NCBI GenBank assembly: GCA_032207245.1
Contig: CM063502.1
Location: 138,256,498 to 138,320,497 of the forward strand
DNA length: 64,000 nucleotides
Direction of reading: 5' to 3'
DNA from: Pardosa pseudoannulata
Lineage: Eukaryota; Arthropoda; Arachnida; Araneae; Lycosidae
Below, piece after piece: positions 38,001 to 52,000 of the stretch; position 1 is the first letter of the stretch; each line of letters starts with the position of its first letter. The notes under the pieces were generated by a model, which worked only from the letters and a program-made list of their open reading frames with translations, was not told where the DNA came from and ran no database searches. The position numbers were made by a program, and so were the translations under genes.

Positions 38001-40045
38001 ATTAAATAAATGTCTCCTAAATTAATTCTTAATTACAATTTTATTCTGATATAGTTTAAGTGTTTATTTAGAAGATCTTAGAAAAATTGTTTAATGTAGT
38101 ACATTATTTTTTCGAATTTTTTTTTAGATAAGTGCATAGTTTAATACTTTAGGTATTCTGTCAAACAGTATCATAATTACAGATAGTAATTACTTTATCA
38201 TGATCTTGTTAGTCTCACAAAACTTACTGCAATTTCATCTCTGAAATATTTGTCTGATAATAATTAACCAGAATTTGAATGAGATATATGTGATATGTAT
38301 TTAACAAATGTTTGTTGTTTCAGAATTATTATAGCATTAAAGAAGTATTGTATATTATTAAAAGATCTTAACTCTAAATAACATGCATTAAACTAGGGAT
38401 TTAAATGTTTTCAAAATTTGGTAAATACATTGATTTTTATATACCATTAAAGGTAATGCCAGTGGACATAAATGTTCAGTTCATATTATTTTGACTGTTT
38501 TAAAACGGATTCTTTTTATTTGATTTTCCCATCACTGACAAATATTTTAATCAAGAAGACTAGCTTCCATGCAAAAAAAATTAACTCTATTATATAACAT
38601 TGCATTAAGGTATTATTAATATTAGTTATTATTTATTATTATGGAATTGGAAATATATCATTTTGAAAGATTTTCTAATTATACAAAGTACTTGTATACA
38701 TTTTAAAACCCTATATAACTAGATTTATGTATTGTATCTGTTAACAGAGAGGCATATGTATTACAAAAGATTATTATTGTCAAACTTGCTTCTAATACTG
38801 AAAAGGGACCATGATATTTGCTCATTATGACCACATGCTTGTAAAAAAATGGGTTCATGAAAAACCTTAAAAATTTATATAAACTTACTATATTTTGTAT
38901 ACTTTATTTTTTATGTCTTAATACAGTACAAAAGAAGTTTGTTAATTTGCTGTAAATTGTCATATTGTGTCTTACTTGTGTTATTGTTCTTGAGAGAAGA
39001 TTCATGGACCACAGCACACTGCCATTTGTACCCATGGTTCTGAGGAATGTATGAAGTGACTCATCACTCATACCATAATGCGTTTGAGGTATTTTTTTTA
39101 TATTAAACAAAGCTGAGGTGGAAGTCTGTAGTAATTTCAAGAATTAGAAAAATATTGCTTGTTATAATTAGGGTTTGCTCAATAAAAGCAAGTTATGCTC
39201 CCATGGACTTATTGTTGTACTATTTAAGTATTTCCAATTTCCTCATTAAAATTAAGTTCTCATAAAGCAGAGCTTGTCATAAGCAAGTTGTATTTTAATT
39301 AGCATTTTTTTGGAATTTTATTTGGGTAGAAAACCATTTTGGAGAGGATAATTTCTATGCTATCTGAAGCAAAATCAATATAAAGATGAATAAATAAATT
39401 AGTTTTTTTTTGGGGGGGGGGGGACAAAAAATTTTCATCAATTTTTTTTCTGCTATTAAATTATTCTATGATAAATTTAAAATATTGGAATATTTTGGTA
39501 AATGTAGGAGTAACATGAAATGCATCTTTAGTTAAAGTGTAATTTTTTTTTTGTACATACATTAAATCTTGTAAAGCTAAAGTTTGTTTAAAATTCCAAA
39601 ATCAGTTATTTTAAATCAAATTGTTTATAAATTGAAAAGTAAATTTATTTAGATCTCAATATATGTTTAAAATTTTGTAAATATTATAGAACTATTAAAT
39701 TCATAATTTATGCTAACTGCTTTTAATATTTAATCTTTTAATTTTAGATATCCACAATTAGTTATGCAACAAGCTCTAAATGAACCTTCTGATTCTGTTG
39801 TGAGTTTAAAAGGTGAAGACTGTAACGATAAATTTTTTGAAAATTTATCTCGTTCTGATTTATTGGATTACAGACTTGCTACTTTCAATGGATTTTTAAA
39901 AGTAATCACTTTTCTAATACTCATACAGTTGCTCAATTGCTTTATTTTAGTGTAATAAATTTTGGAGGTTTTAATTTATTCTTAAATACTAAGACTAGTA
40001 TCATAAAATTTTAATGACGCATTTGAGTTAACATGTTCTTTATTT

Positions 40046-40082
<37 letters not shown>

Positions 40083-43000
40083 TGAGCATTTTTGGGGGGT
40101 GGGGTGGGGGGTTGGGAGGGATCAGATTATTTCATAATTTTTAATATTTAATGTTAAGGTACTTCTGTAACTTTACATTTCTAATGTATAACTTTTAAAT
40201 AGAGTATTAAAGCTTTATATTATTCTTATGTATATTTTATAATTATTTTGCTTAAGTATTGAATTTTTTTCTCTTATTTGGCTTGATATTATTATTTGTA
40301 ATTTATGTTTATTATATTAAAAAGATATGTAGCAGTAATATTCAATAAGACTTATCATGAAATACATATGTTTGTATAGAACATTACTGCTTCAGTTGGA
40401 GAAAAGAATAAACCTCTTGTAGTCCTAGGAAGTGAAGATGGATATTTAAAGATTTTAGATTTGGCAACACGCAAGGTAATTAGGCTTAACCAAATGACTT
40501 GTAGTAATTGTGTCTGAAACATAAAATATTACTAAAAATTTTGGTTTATGTAAAAAAAAACCTTTTTTTCATCTTGTGCAATAAATCTGAAACTTATTTT
40601 AATTTGCAAATAATATTAACTCCTGTACAAATAGTTTCAGCTATTATTTTCAAATCCTTTTGGGAGTGTTGAGTTTTTAATTCCTCCTTGTCTTATTATT
40701 TTAATCTTCTTTATTAACTGACTGAAACTTGTGAACCTGGCAATGCTGTATGTGGCAGTTAGTTGCTAGAGATGTACTGTGTGTACTAGCGTGCATAACC
40801 TAATAAAGTTTATTCTTTGTGTAAGAATGTGTTACTTATTTAAAATTTGAATAGGGAGAGAGTGAGTCTTTAAAAATAATTTATGCATTTTATGTTATCT
40901 CTCAGTTTAAAATGTGTTTTTAATTTTTACCCTTCAATTTTGAATTTTGTTTAGTTTAAGGTAAAAAATGTTAAAATTGCAACTGTTTTTATCATTTTCA
41001 GTATTTTAAAATGAGACATTTTCCTATTATAAATAAAATATACTTAATCTATTTAGTATTATGGTGACAGTAAAGTTAAAAGGAATGCTTTTTTAATTTA
41101 TCTTGTTTAATTATGGATTTTCATATTTATTAGGTTATAAAACTGTATTGCATTATTTTTATTTCTATATTTCTATAATTTCATGGCTTATATTTTGTTA
41201 ATTTTTAAAAATTAGTTAAAAAGATATTTTTTTATTCATGTTTTAGGATATAACAGACATGCTAACTACTCTGGATTCTCTGGAGTTGATCCAGAGAAAT
41301 GAGAAAATTTAATAATGCTGGAAATTTTCAGATTGCTCTGGATAATAACAAAACTTTTGAACAGCTAAAAGATTACAATTCTGCAATTAAATACAAAGTT
41401 TTGTAAAAAAAAAATAATGCTGAATATTACTCTTTTCACACAGTAATGCTGCATGTTAAGTTTCAGTACTGTGTGAAAAATCAAAACTGAATTTAGGTCA
41501 AATTTCAGTAGACAAACTCTAGAATCCCTGATGATAGAAAAATGGAAATATTTGAATCAGGGTCAATGGTTGTAAGAAACTGTTCTCAAAAATAAGTTGT
41601 TAAAGCTAAAAAAGGGCACTCATACATTTTTAAATACATAAATTATTAACCTTTTACAATTTACTACTGTGTAAATATTTTATGCAAAATATACATAAAT
41701 GCACTCATGTATAATCTGTAATTACCATGTTAAATTTTCAAACTACGCTATTGCTTCTGACAATTCCCTGAATGTTGGCATGTCTTATATAGGTGTTTTC
41801 TGTTAAGCTAAAAAGTTTAAATCAAGCTAATGACTTTCTATTTATTTCTCTCATATTAATCAAATATTGAATACTGTTATAGTATATTGCTATATAATGA
41901 AATTTTAATTTGTTGCAACTGCAATTTCTATTTAAATTATAATTTTAAAGTATGATAATCTTTCCAAATTATTTATTAGTTTTTAAATAACTTTTCAAAT
42001 CCTAAAGGAACTGTTTTCCTTTCAGGTCTCTCGTACTATCAAAGGTCATATATCTGCTATTACATGTATAACTTTTGTAGGAAAAAATCGATTGTGTACA
42101 TCTAGTGTTGATGGTACTTTAAGTTTATGGAATAGTGATGATTTTAGCAGGTATTAATTTCTTTTATACAAAATCAACAATTTTGAGTTTTTAAATCATT
42201 ATTTCATTTTGTATAGCAAATTTTTGGAGCCAAATGTGAAAATTAAGGTAATATCAAGATTTCAGTAGAGAATGCCACTTAAATTTCATCAAGTAATCTG
42301 ATTATGAGAATGTATAAGAAATCATTATTATTTATAACAATCTGTTGTATTAAATATTAGGCTACCAAGAATCTTTAATTTCATTGTATTTCTATGAATA
42401 TTTATTTTTGTTTAGTTGAATATAAATTAAACATAATACAGTATAACCTACCTTAATTTATTGTTCAGGAATTGATTGTTTCATTCATGTGATCCCAAAA
42501 TAATTCCCATAAAACAAATGGTTTCTTATTCCACATTTATAATTCTTTCTGGAATGATGGTTTTTCTGCAAACAACATATGAAAAAATCTTGATTGCCAC
42601 CATTCTGCCTTACATATCATTTTTATGTCTTTTAGGACAACTATGAATGGGGGAATTTTTGTTAAAATATTAATGTTTACATGAATATTTATTTAGTTTT
42701 GAGAGTTTCCCGTTTGTTGTAGGATCATTATAAAAGCTTTTCACTTCCCTTAGAGGGTGAGGAGTTAAAAGGGATTTATTTCTTAAAGCACTTCCTGTTG
42801 TACTGCATGAAAATTGTACTTTATTAAACTTTAATTGTTTTAGGAGACCAATGAATAATTGTTGTTAAAATGGGCAATAATTATAAAGCTAAACAATTTA
42901 TAAGTGTTGTTTTGTTAAGTACTTTTATCTGAGGTCATTCGTATGAAAATTCAAATTTCATATAACAAGTTTAAAAATGTATATTTTAAAGAAGAAAAAA

Positions 43001-46000
43001 TAAGTGTAGTGTTGCTGTCTATTGCTAGTTTAAAGTGTTAAAAACATATAATTAAAAAAATATTCATATGTTTTTAAAAAATAGAAAAAAATTATTTAAC
43101 ATGTTGATTTATAGCAGAACCACTACTTGTCAAAGAATTAAAAGATAATTTTTATGAAATCATTCTTAAGTCCTAGTTTTAAAATTTAAATAAGTTTGTA
43201 ATTATATTGCAGAGTTGCTGTTTTGAAAGGTCATAAGCATAATGTGACTTGTTGTTGTGGAGATCCTGCTTCCTCTATTTTATTTTCATCAGGATGGGAC
43301 AATTCTGTTCGTCTTTGGAGTTTAGCTGATGGAAGATCAATATCTGTTATTGATGATTTCAAGTACTCAGAAAACTTTTATCTTTCAGACATTATTTTTA
43401 ATTTTCTATCAAATAGACAGTTAAAAAATATAGTTCAAAATATTTTGATTTCTTAAACCTATTTGCAGTCCAATTATAAACACAAAAGTTACTCTTTAGT
43501 TTTGAATTTTTTTTTTGTTCCCATTAAATTGTATCACCCTTTTATTTATCAGGGCTTATTTTCTATTAGATAAAGATTATGTGATTATATCATGTTTGTA
43601 AAACAGGTAAAGCATTTTTGAAATCAATTTTTAGGTGTCCTGTAAATTGCATTGATCATCATCCTTTTAAACAGCAGATAGCTTGTGGTTTATGGAATGG
43701 AAGTGTTCAAATATGGGATACTGTTTCAATGAAAAAAATACTTGTGAGTTATCAGTTTTATATTTATGTAGATAACTGAGAGAAAAATTTTATTTTCTTA
43801 ATGGAGGTTTTTTTTTTTTTTTTTTTTTTTTAACAGGCATTTTCTAGTTTAAGTGGATCAGTTAAATCTCTTGCTTATACTCCTGATGGTGTCAATATTA
43901 TTTCTTCATTTTTTGGCTCTGAGATTTCGATTTGGTCATCAGAAGAAGGTTTAAAGGTGATATTTTCATTTATTTTTAAAAAAGAAAGCTTTTCTCTGTT
44001 GTTTTTTTCTAACTATAAATTTCTGTATTAAAAATTGTGTAAGGCATTTTATTTTAGATTTGTATTGAAATTAGACTTACTCCTAATCTCTCTAAGGTGA
44101 TTTTATAGGAGTATATAATTTATTTAATAGTTACTTTTAAATAGCTTATCATGCATACTCTCTTTTGCTACATTTTTTCTTATTTTAGATTTCCAGTTTA
44201 AGAGGTCATATCTTATCTGTGAAAGCTCTTTCATTTTCATATGACAGTAATATATTTGTTAGTGGCAGTGATGACTGTACTATTAAAGTATGTATACTTA
44301 TAGAAATTTCATCTTTTTTTTTATCATTTAGTAAATATTATGAAACTAAATTTTATTTTCTTAATTTCCTAATGCATTGGTATTATTTGAGCAGACAAAG
44401 TCCATTTATTTGTATTTTTTATGACATCTATCCATGTTAGCATAATTTATGTATCACTTTAGAAAACCCAAAATGTTACAAAACACACATCTCACATAAG
44501 GTGAAAAGCAGATAAATATAAGCATATTTTAAATACAATTTTATCCAGTTCTTTTTCTCTCATCTGTTTGTTTTATATTTATTTGGATTAAGAGCATTTT
44601 GAATCATACATCAATAATGTTATTTTTTAGGAAGCTACATTTTAAGAATGATCTGTATAATCCTGTTTCAGATATGTATTGATATGTATTAGAATTATTA
44701 TGTTTATATTATTGCATTATACAATATATGTTATCTTTTAGAATATTATGTATCATTATGCTCTCTAAAGAACTGCATACAAAAATATTTTTATTTAAAA
44801 TTATATTAAAATTTAATAAGGGTATTATTTCATTACATTTATATTTATCATTCAGTGATGTTATGTAAATCATATTATTTAGTTGTGACTATTTAAAAAA
44901 AAAATTCTAGCTTACGCTATAAAACTTTTCACGCACAGAAATATGTTTTTCAGGAAATATTTTTAAAGAGGTTTCCCTTAAGAAACATGCACATATACAT
45001 TTATAGCCTATAAAAAGATTTGTTGAGTTTGTAGGCATTTTAATCCATGAAATTGTTGTAATATGGAGACATTATTTAATTACAGTAAAATATTGCTACA
45101 ACAATATTCAATACAGTGATAAATTTCTTTATAATGATAATCTTTGGCAGTACTGATGAAGATGTGTATGATATAATGTTATTGTCTCCTTTATTAAATT
45201 ATATTCCTTACTAATAAACCCCTGTAAAATGATATTTTTCTCATGACATTATTATTTCCTGTCTCGCTGCAGTGATATTTCAGTTTCTTAATATTAAGAG
45301 AAAAAAACAATTTTGCACTTTAGAATCTATACATACTTTGTTGATTTAGCAGTGAAAGGTTAAGGATTTCTTTTGATGAATTAGCTTTTCAGTTATGTGA
45401 ATTTTTTTATGTGTGTACTAACAAAATGTATACTTTTAGAATAGTAGTTTGATCCTATGTTTTAAAATTTTTATTACTGTGTCATAAACATATCAGAGGT
45501 CATAATTAAGTCTTAAATTAAATTGAAATAATCTGTTTTAGTTTATTGTTATATCTGTCATTGATATAATGTTATATTCCTCTATAATACTGATAATATT
45601 ATTTCTTTAAGTATTGTATTAAGGTTTTAATGTATACATGTCAGGAATATATCCTAAATGTTAATGAACATTTATATTTAGAGATAAAATTGAAAAATTG
45701 AAACATATGTACAAACAGTAATTACCAGTTATAAATTATTTCAATTTTGTGTTTTTAGATAATAGATAATTAAAATTTTTATTTTCTAATGTGGTTTTTA
45801 AAAAGTAGTTTTCTTTTTTAGGTTTGGTCTTCTGAACATGGTTCACATGTTTCTACAATATCAGACTGCAAATTCTGTCCAATTAATGTCATGAATTTCT
45901 TGTCAGAAAATCTCCTTGCTGTTGCTTTTCAGAATTCAGAAATATGGATTATTGATATTAATAATGGTTTGTGTTTTTATTTTAATTGGTTTTTTATTGC

Positions 46001-48994
46001 TTTTAAAACTTTTATTAATTTTTAAACTATATAAGTTTTATTCTTATTAATGAGTTCCCAAGAGGACTCTGTCATAAAACTCTATATAACCAACCAATCA
46101 ACCTTATTAATGAGTACTGTTAGATCTTTTTTAAACACTTCTAATTAATTACATTATCCTTTTGTGAAATCTTAAAATGTGACATGATTTCAATGTGTAC
46201 TGCTTTATGGAAGTATTTTCTCTGTATATTTGGTGATTAAAAGTATTTACCTTTTACTTCCATTCATTATTTTTTGTTTATGTCATCTGATTAGTATTAT
46301 TTTTATGATAGGTAATGTTATTTGCAAATTTACTTTGGCATCAGACTTTCTGTCAGCTTTCAGTAAACATATATTCATAACCAAGAAGTTTGAAGAAGTT
46401 GAGGACAAGAATATCTTTGAAAAACTCGTTGTATTTGGAACAAAGACTGGTAAATTAATGGTAATACTTGCTGAAATATCTAAAATAAAATTATTGTTAG
46501 AATATTAATTTAAGAGGGTTTTTTAAGAAATTAATTATTAGAGTAATTAAATATCTAATTTATGTACATTAGTTTAAATCTAAAGCTTAAAATGAAATTG
46601 TTGATGTTTCCCACTTGCTAGTCAAAATATTCCTTTTACACAAATTCTCTGTTTATTTTTTACTATACCTGTATATTTTTTAATGATTTAGTTTTATTAG
46701 CATAATGGAATTTGAATTATTTATTTACCATTGGTTCAATATGGGAAATACTTTATTGAAATCTATTGACCTTATACATACATTTTATAGTGAAACTTTA
46801 GTTTTAAGTTATTATTTTCAAAATGCAGGAATTTCAGAAAAGAGAAAAAAAAATCTATCACAGGCATAATTTTTCCAAATGTTGGAGCTTCCAAAAGTTC
46901 ATTTTTTGTCTAATAATCCCAAATTCTGTCTTTTCAATATGACCCATTAGCAAATCTGAAAATAAATTTGATAAAGTTATCAGTCCATTTTGAATCACCA
47001 ATAAAATTATGCCATGAATTTTTTTCAATTCATGGAGATTAAGTCTTATCCATTCAGGTGAAAGCTTCCTTTTACCAGAATCCTCTGCTCTTATTTTGAA
47101 CACTTGTTCAGCATATCTGTTAGTTTCTACTCATCATATGAGTTCTATCCATATGACTCATACAATTAAAGAAAAAAACCCTATGGCATTTACCCATTTA
47201 ACCTTGCTTTTATTCCAGTACTTCCAGTGAAGTGCCTAATGTTTATAAAATCGAATTCTTTAACATCTTCCCATTTAAAGGTATTTATATTTGTTGCTTA
47301 CTCATCATTTACAATTTTAGTACTCCTCTCATCAAAAGAATTATCAGGTGTTACACCAATATTATTTTTGCAATCTGAATTGCCATCAGTGTAATTTTCT
47401 GCATCAAAACCCTTCCTTAATTTTTCAATCTCTCTTTGAGAAAGACCCTTAAATTTTGAATTATGATCAGATTAAAGATAATGCTGAATAGTCAAGGAAA
47501 GAAACTTTGTCTTACAAATGGGTACAGTTCATAAGAAATAATGAATAGAATTCAAACAAATGCAGAACATGATCAAAATAGTGCCAGTAGTTCTATAAGT
47601 CATCAAACAAAATTACATTATTTCTTCCTGAAACTGATGTACTCAGCAAAATTTTAACTATAAAGAAAGACTGGCCAAATGACGATTGAATGGTGACCCC
47701 ATCTCTGCAAAATGGGGTAAATACCGATGGTACAACTTTTTAACATAGCCTTGTTTTGGGCCTCTAAATATTTCATACAACTGTTGTATAGGCCATAAGC
47801 TAAAAGTTAATATTTTTTTTCAATTGTCAGAATTGTTTTATTTTTGAATGTCTTTCTATTATTTTATTAGATTGGAGATCTACTAACTTCATCAATTTCT
47901 GAAAGATTTGACATGGGTGTCAAAATCACTGCGGCTATTCACAATTTTGATACAATTATTTGTGGAACTGCTGAAGGAGATATTGGAATATTTTCTTATC
48001 CTGAGGAGATGTAAGAATATATTTTATGTTTCAATAAATAACAAACATGAGTTATGAGCATTTTGGTATTATATTTGAATCTTTTGTTTTATGTTTTTTT
48101 AATTTAGGTTATCTAAAACCTTTTGTGCTGTTCATAGAGGGTTTATTACAACATTTTCTTTAACTCTGAAAGAAGACAAACTGCTATTACTCTCTACTGG
48201 AAGTGACAATGTATGTTTATTATTTGTCTATAGAATAATATTATAGATTAGCTAATTTAACTTCTAAACATAATGAAATGTGTAACTGATGTTATATTTG
48301 TAGGCTTTGAAGTTATGGAATGTTGATCAGTCTAGAGAAGATTTAATTTTACTGGAGGAACGCTATAGCAAGCATAAAGATGGCATTACTTATTCTATTT
48401 TTGATCCTAATATAAATGTATGTGTTATTGTGCATGAATTTCATTATTACATTAATATAAAATAATTTACAGTGAATGGTTTTATATCTAACAATCATCA
48501 AATATTTAATTTTTTTCTTTCATATATTCCATATTATTATCAGACAAACTCTGTGTAAATAAGGTTTGATTTTTAATGTAGTTATAATTTCTGTTCATGT
48601 CCTTTATTTAAAAAATATTTATGCATCTATAAGAAAGTAGCACATTGAAATTTCTAACTTCTTATTTTTTACCTTGTGGCTTATGAGAGTTTAGAAATAT
48701 TTATGATATCTAGCTATAGAAATATTGTTTTTGTGCTTTTGTAATTTCAGATTTATAATAATAAATACAAATGCGAATATGCTCATGTTCCTTATATCTT
48801 TCCAATGCTGTCTAAAATTATTTAAATAATAGATACTTTAACTAACAATATCCAATTAGTTCCATTAAAATGTTTATCTAATAATGAATACTGATAAACA
48901 CTTAACCATAGAATGTTCAATATTCATTTTAGAAGTCTAAATTTAGATAGGAATGCTAAAAAGTGAACTGATAGCCACTTGTCAGGATTTTGTA

Positions 48995-49070
<76 letters not shown>

Positions 49071-52000
49071 TTTTATCAAATACAGTTTTTGTAGATTGGG
49101 ACATTAAAAACATAGTATAAATTATATTTTTTCTTTCAGAAATGTGTATATCTATATGTGGTTATAGTTTCTTAAATTTGTCTATTCATTAATATTAAAG
49201 GATGTTTCTGTTTAAAGTGATGAATATAGTTTATGCAATATTGAAAATATTATTTTATCTTGCTATTAATTTTTGAGTCAATAATTTCAAGTGAATTAGA
49301 ATGAGATTTCTGTTTAGATGAATGGAAATTAAGCATTTCAAAATTAATAAAAGTGAGGGGGAAAAGTGAAATGACTTTGAGAATTGATTTCAGTGAATGA
49401 AACAAGACTACAATTTATGTTTTAATATGATAAATAAAAGGTGTTTTCAGGATGTTTGCTACATTCAACAAAGCACTGTGCAATTTTTAGCATAACTGCA
49501 TTTTAGCATGTAATAACTGTATAAGGGAACAATCAATAAGTTGAATATGACATGCCTGTGCATAATTTAAGTATAAGACATTATAAAAAATATATTAGCA
49601 GAAGGAAATTTCATACAGTTAGACTTTTAATGCAAATTTTCAGTTAATATAATTGCTTATATATTTGAGACTTTATTTCTAGGATTCATCTCCATTTAAT
49701 AATTTGTTAACTGGTTCTCATGATAATAATATAATTTTGTGGACTGAAGATGAAGATTCTGTAAATGTTCTTCAAGGGTTGCATTCAGATGTTACTAACA
49801 TAGCATGTTCAGTAAGTATTTTTGTATTAAGTACAAACATTAAATTATTTAGAGTTTTACATATATTAAATAAAATTATGTATAAATAAATATATTTTGT
49901 CATTTTTACATATTTTTATGCATATTTTTTCAAGGGTGAATATGTTCTTGGCTGTAGTAATGATGGAGCTATAGTTATGTGGTCTCGAAGTGGGAAGGTA
50001 TTAACAACTATACCACGAATTGAACTGTCATCTGCAACTTTAACATTCTTTGTGGCAGAAGGTGATAACTCACACTGTGTTTTCTTATAGTTGTACTAAT
50101 TCTTGCTTTCTTCTATAATGTTCACACTGAGCTATCTCCAACCTGAGTTCCAGGAACCCATTAATAAGAAAAATTTGGATTCTGCAGCAAAAAAAAAAAA
50201 AAAAAAAAAAATGAGTCCCTTAAATTTTAAGTGAAAATCCATTTTCATTTAGGTGATGAATATATAAATGTTACTCATATATGAAAATAATAAAAGATAT
50301 ATTTTATTTATAATTATGTATGTACAAATTACATGCAAATTCTTACTCATAATTCTAACTAATTCAAAATGTTCAGTTTTCACTAGAAAAAGCTTTACTG
50401 ACCACTTTTAAATTTAGACCTTATAACAGAATCCTCATTAATTTTTTTCTTTCTTTTCTGTAAGTCTATTTCTTGAACTAGTTTTAATTATCTTTTTACA
50501 AGAGAAGCTTATTTCCAGAAAAGAAAAACCTCTTTATCTTTCCTTTTTCTTGGATATTTTTGGTTCTGCAATATAAAATTAGTTGAAGATGCATCCCTCT
50601 GAAATTGTAAAATGTTTACTCTTTTTCTCTTCCCAAAATTTCATTCACTATTGCAAATTTTTTGGATTCACAGGATCTGAAATTTTGCTGAAGTTGCATC
50701 TTATTATTACAATTTTGTGTAAGAAACCTGCAATAGCATTAAATGTGAACTTTTCTATTAATAAATATAAATTAGGATTTTGATTTTCATTTCTGATATG
50801 GTATCTATAGCCTTGGAAATTGTATTATGATCAGTATATTGAAATCATACATAATTACCAAATATTATTTTATATACAGTTGATATAAAATCAGTGATTA
50901 TAAGTAATATTAAAGGAACAATCAATCATTGCTAAAGCCAATAAATGTATGATATTATTTACTTCATGGAAGTAATGTTTTCTGATATTTTAAATCTTGC
51001 TTAAAGTATAGACAGGGATTATTATTTGTGAATTTATTTAATTGATGTATTTTTCAATGTAAACAATTTTTTTGATAAATTAGTGATATTTAGGTACTGA
51101 TCTAAAGAACATTCAATCTAATTTTTATAACAAACTTTAGTCATTGTTGATGTCCAAATTTCATCACATATGTTTTGTTAAAATTTTTTTTTAAATCACT
51201 TCTAATTCTAGATTGTTATTTTGTATATATGCAACACAATCACCATAGAACTGTTGTACAAAACCCTTAAAAAAACAAACTAAAAGTCATGATATAAACA
51301 AAATAAAATAGTAAAAGGAAATATGTAAAAAATAAAATATAATCATAAAAGATAAAAGAATAAAGTAAAAAGTTAATCTGAAAAATGAAAGTTGTGCCTT
51401 AAAAAAGTAATTTCGCACCTGTCCTGAACTCATTTTCTTACTTTTTTCACTTTTTAGAAAAAAAAATTCTCTTTCTCCCCTTTTTATCACATTTTAAATA
51501 AAGCTCATTATTTCCTGAAAAGACTCAGTATTCTTACTATTTTGGAAATTTTAAGGTATTTTTTCCTCTTGAGGCTATGTTACATCTTTGAATTTTCAGC
51601 ATTTTCCTAAATTTCCTGATTTTTAAAGTAAATCTCCCAGTTTTTGTTAATTTGGAAAAGAGATTTTTTCATATCTTTCACAATTTTCTTATTTTGAGAA
51701 ATTGTTAAGTTTTCTACTAGTATTTAAATTAAGATTATAAGAAATTTTATTTTCATAATTTAGGCTTGACATATATGGTAGGGAATTCAGGAAAATCTGG
51801 TAAATTTACAAAAATAAGCCATAATCAGATTAATTATATTTAGGCTACTTTGACTGTGAACATGATAGATTTTTTATAAACTATAATCATTCAAGACTGA
51901 AGAAGATAAATAGGAAGTTTAATTCTATTGGGAAATTGACATTACAGTATCATCCTCCACTACCTCCTCTTGTATCTATATGCCTCTTAAAAATGTTTAA

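Noticed and set aside
41246..41530. Segment with CTCTGGATTCTCTGG and other near-palindromes in an intron
   Set aside because: It looks like a repeat, but I found no second copy in the window and no clear ends.
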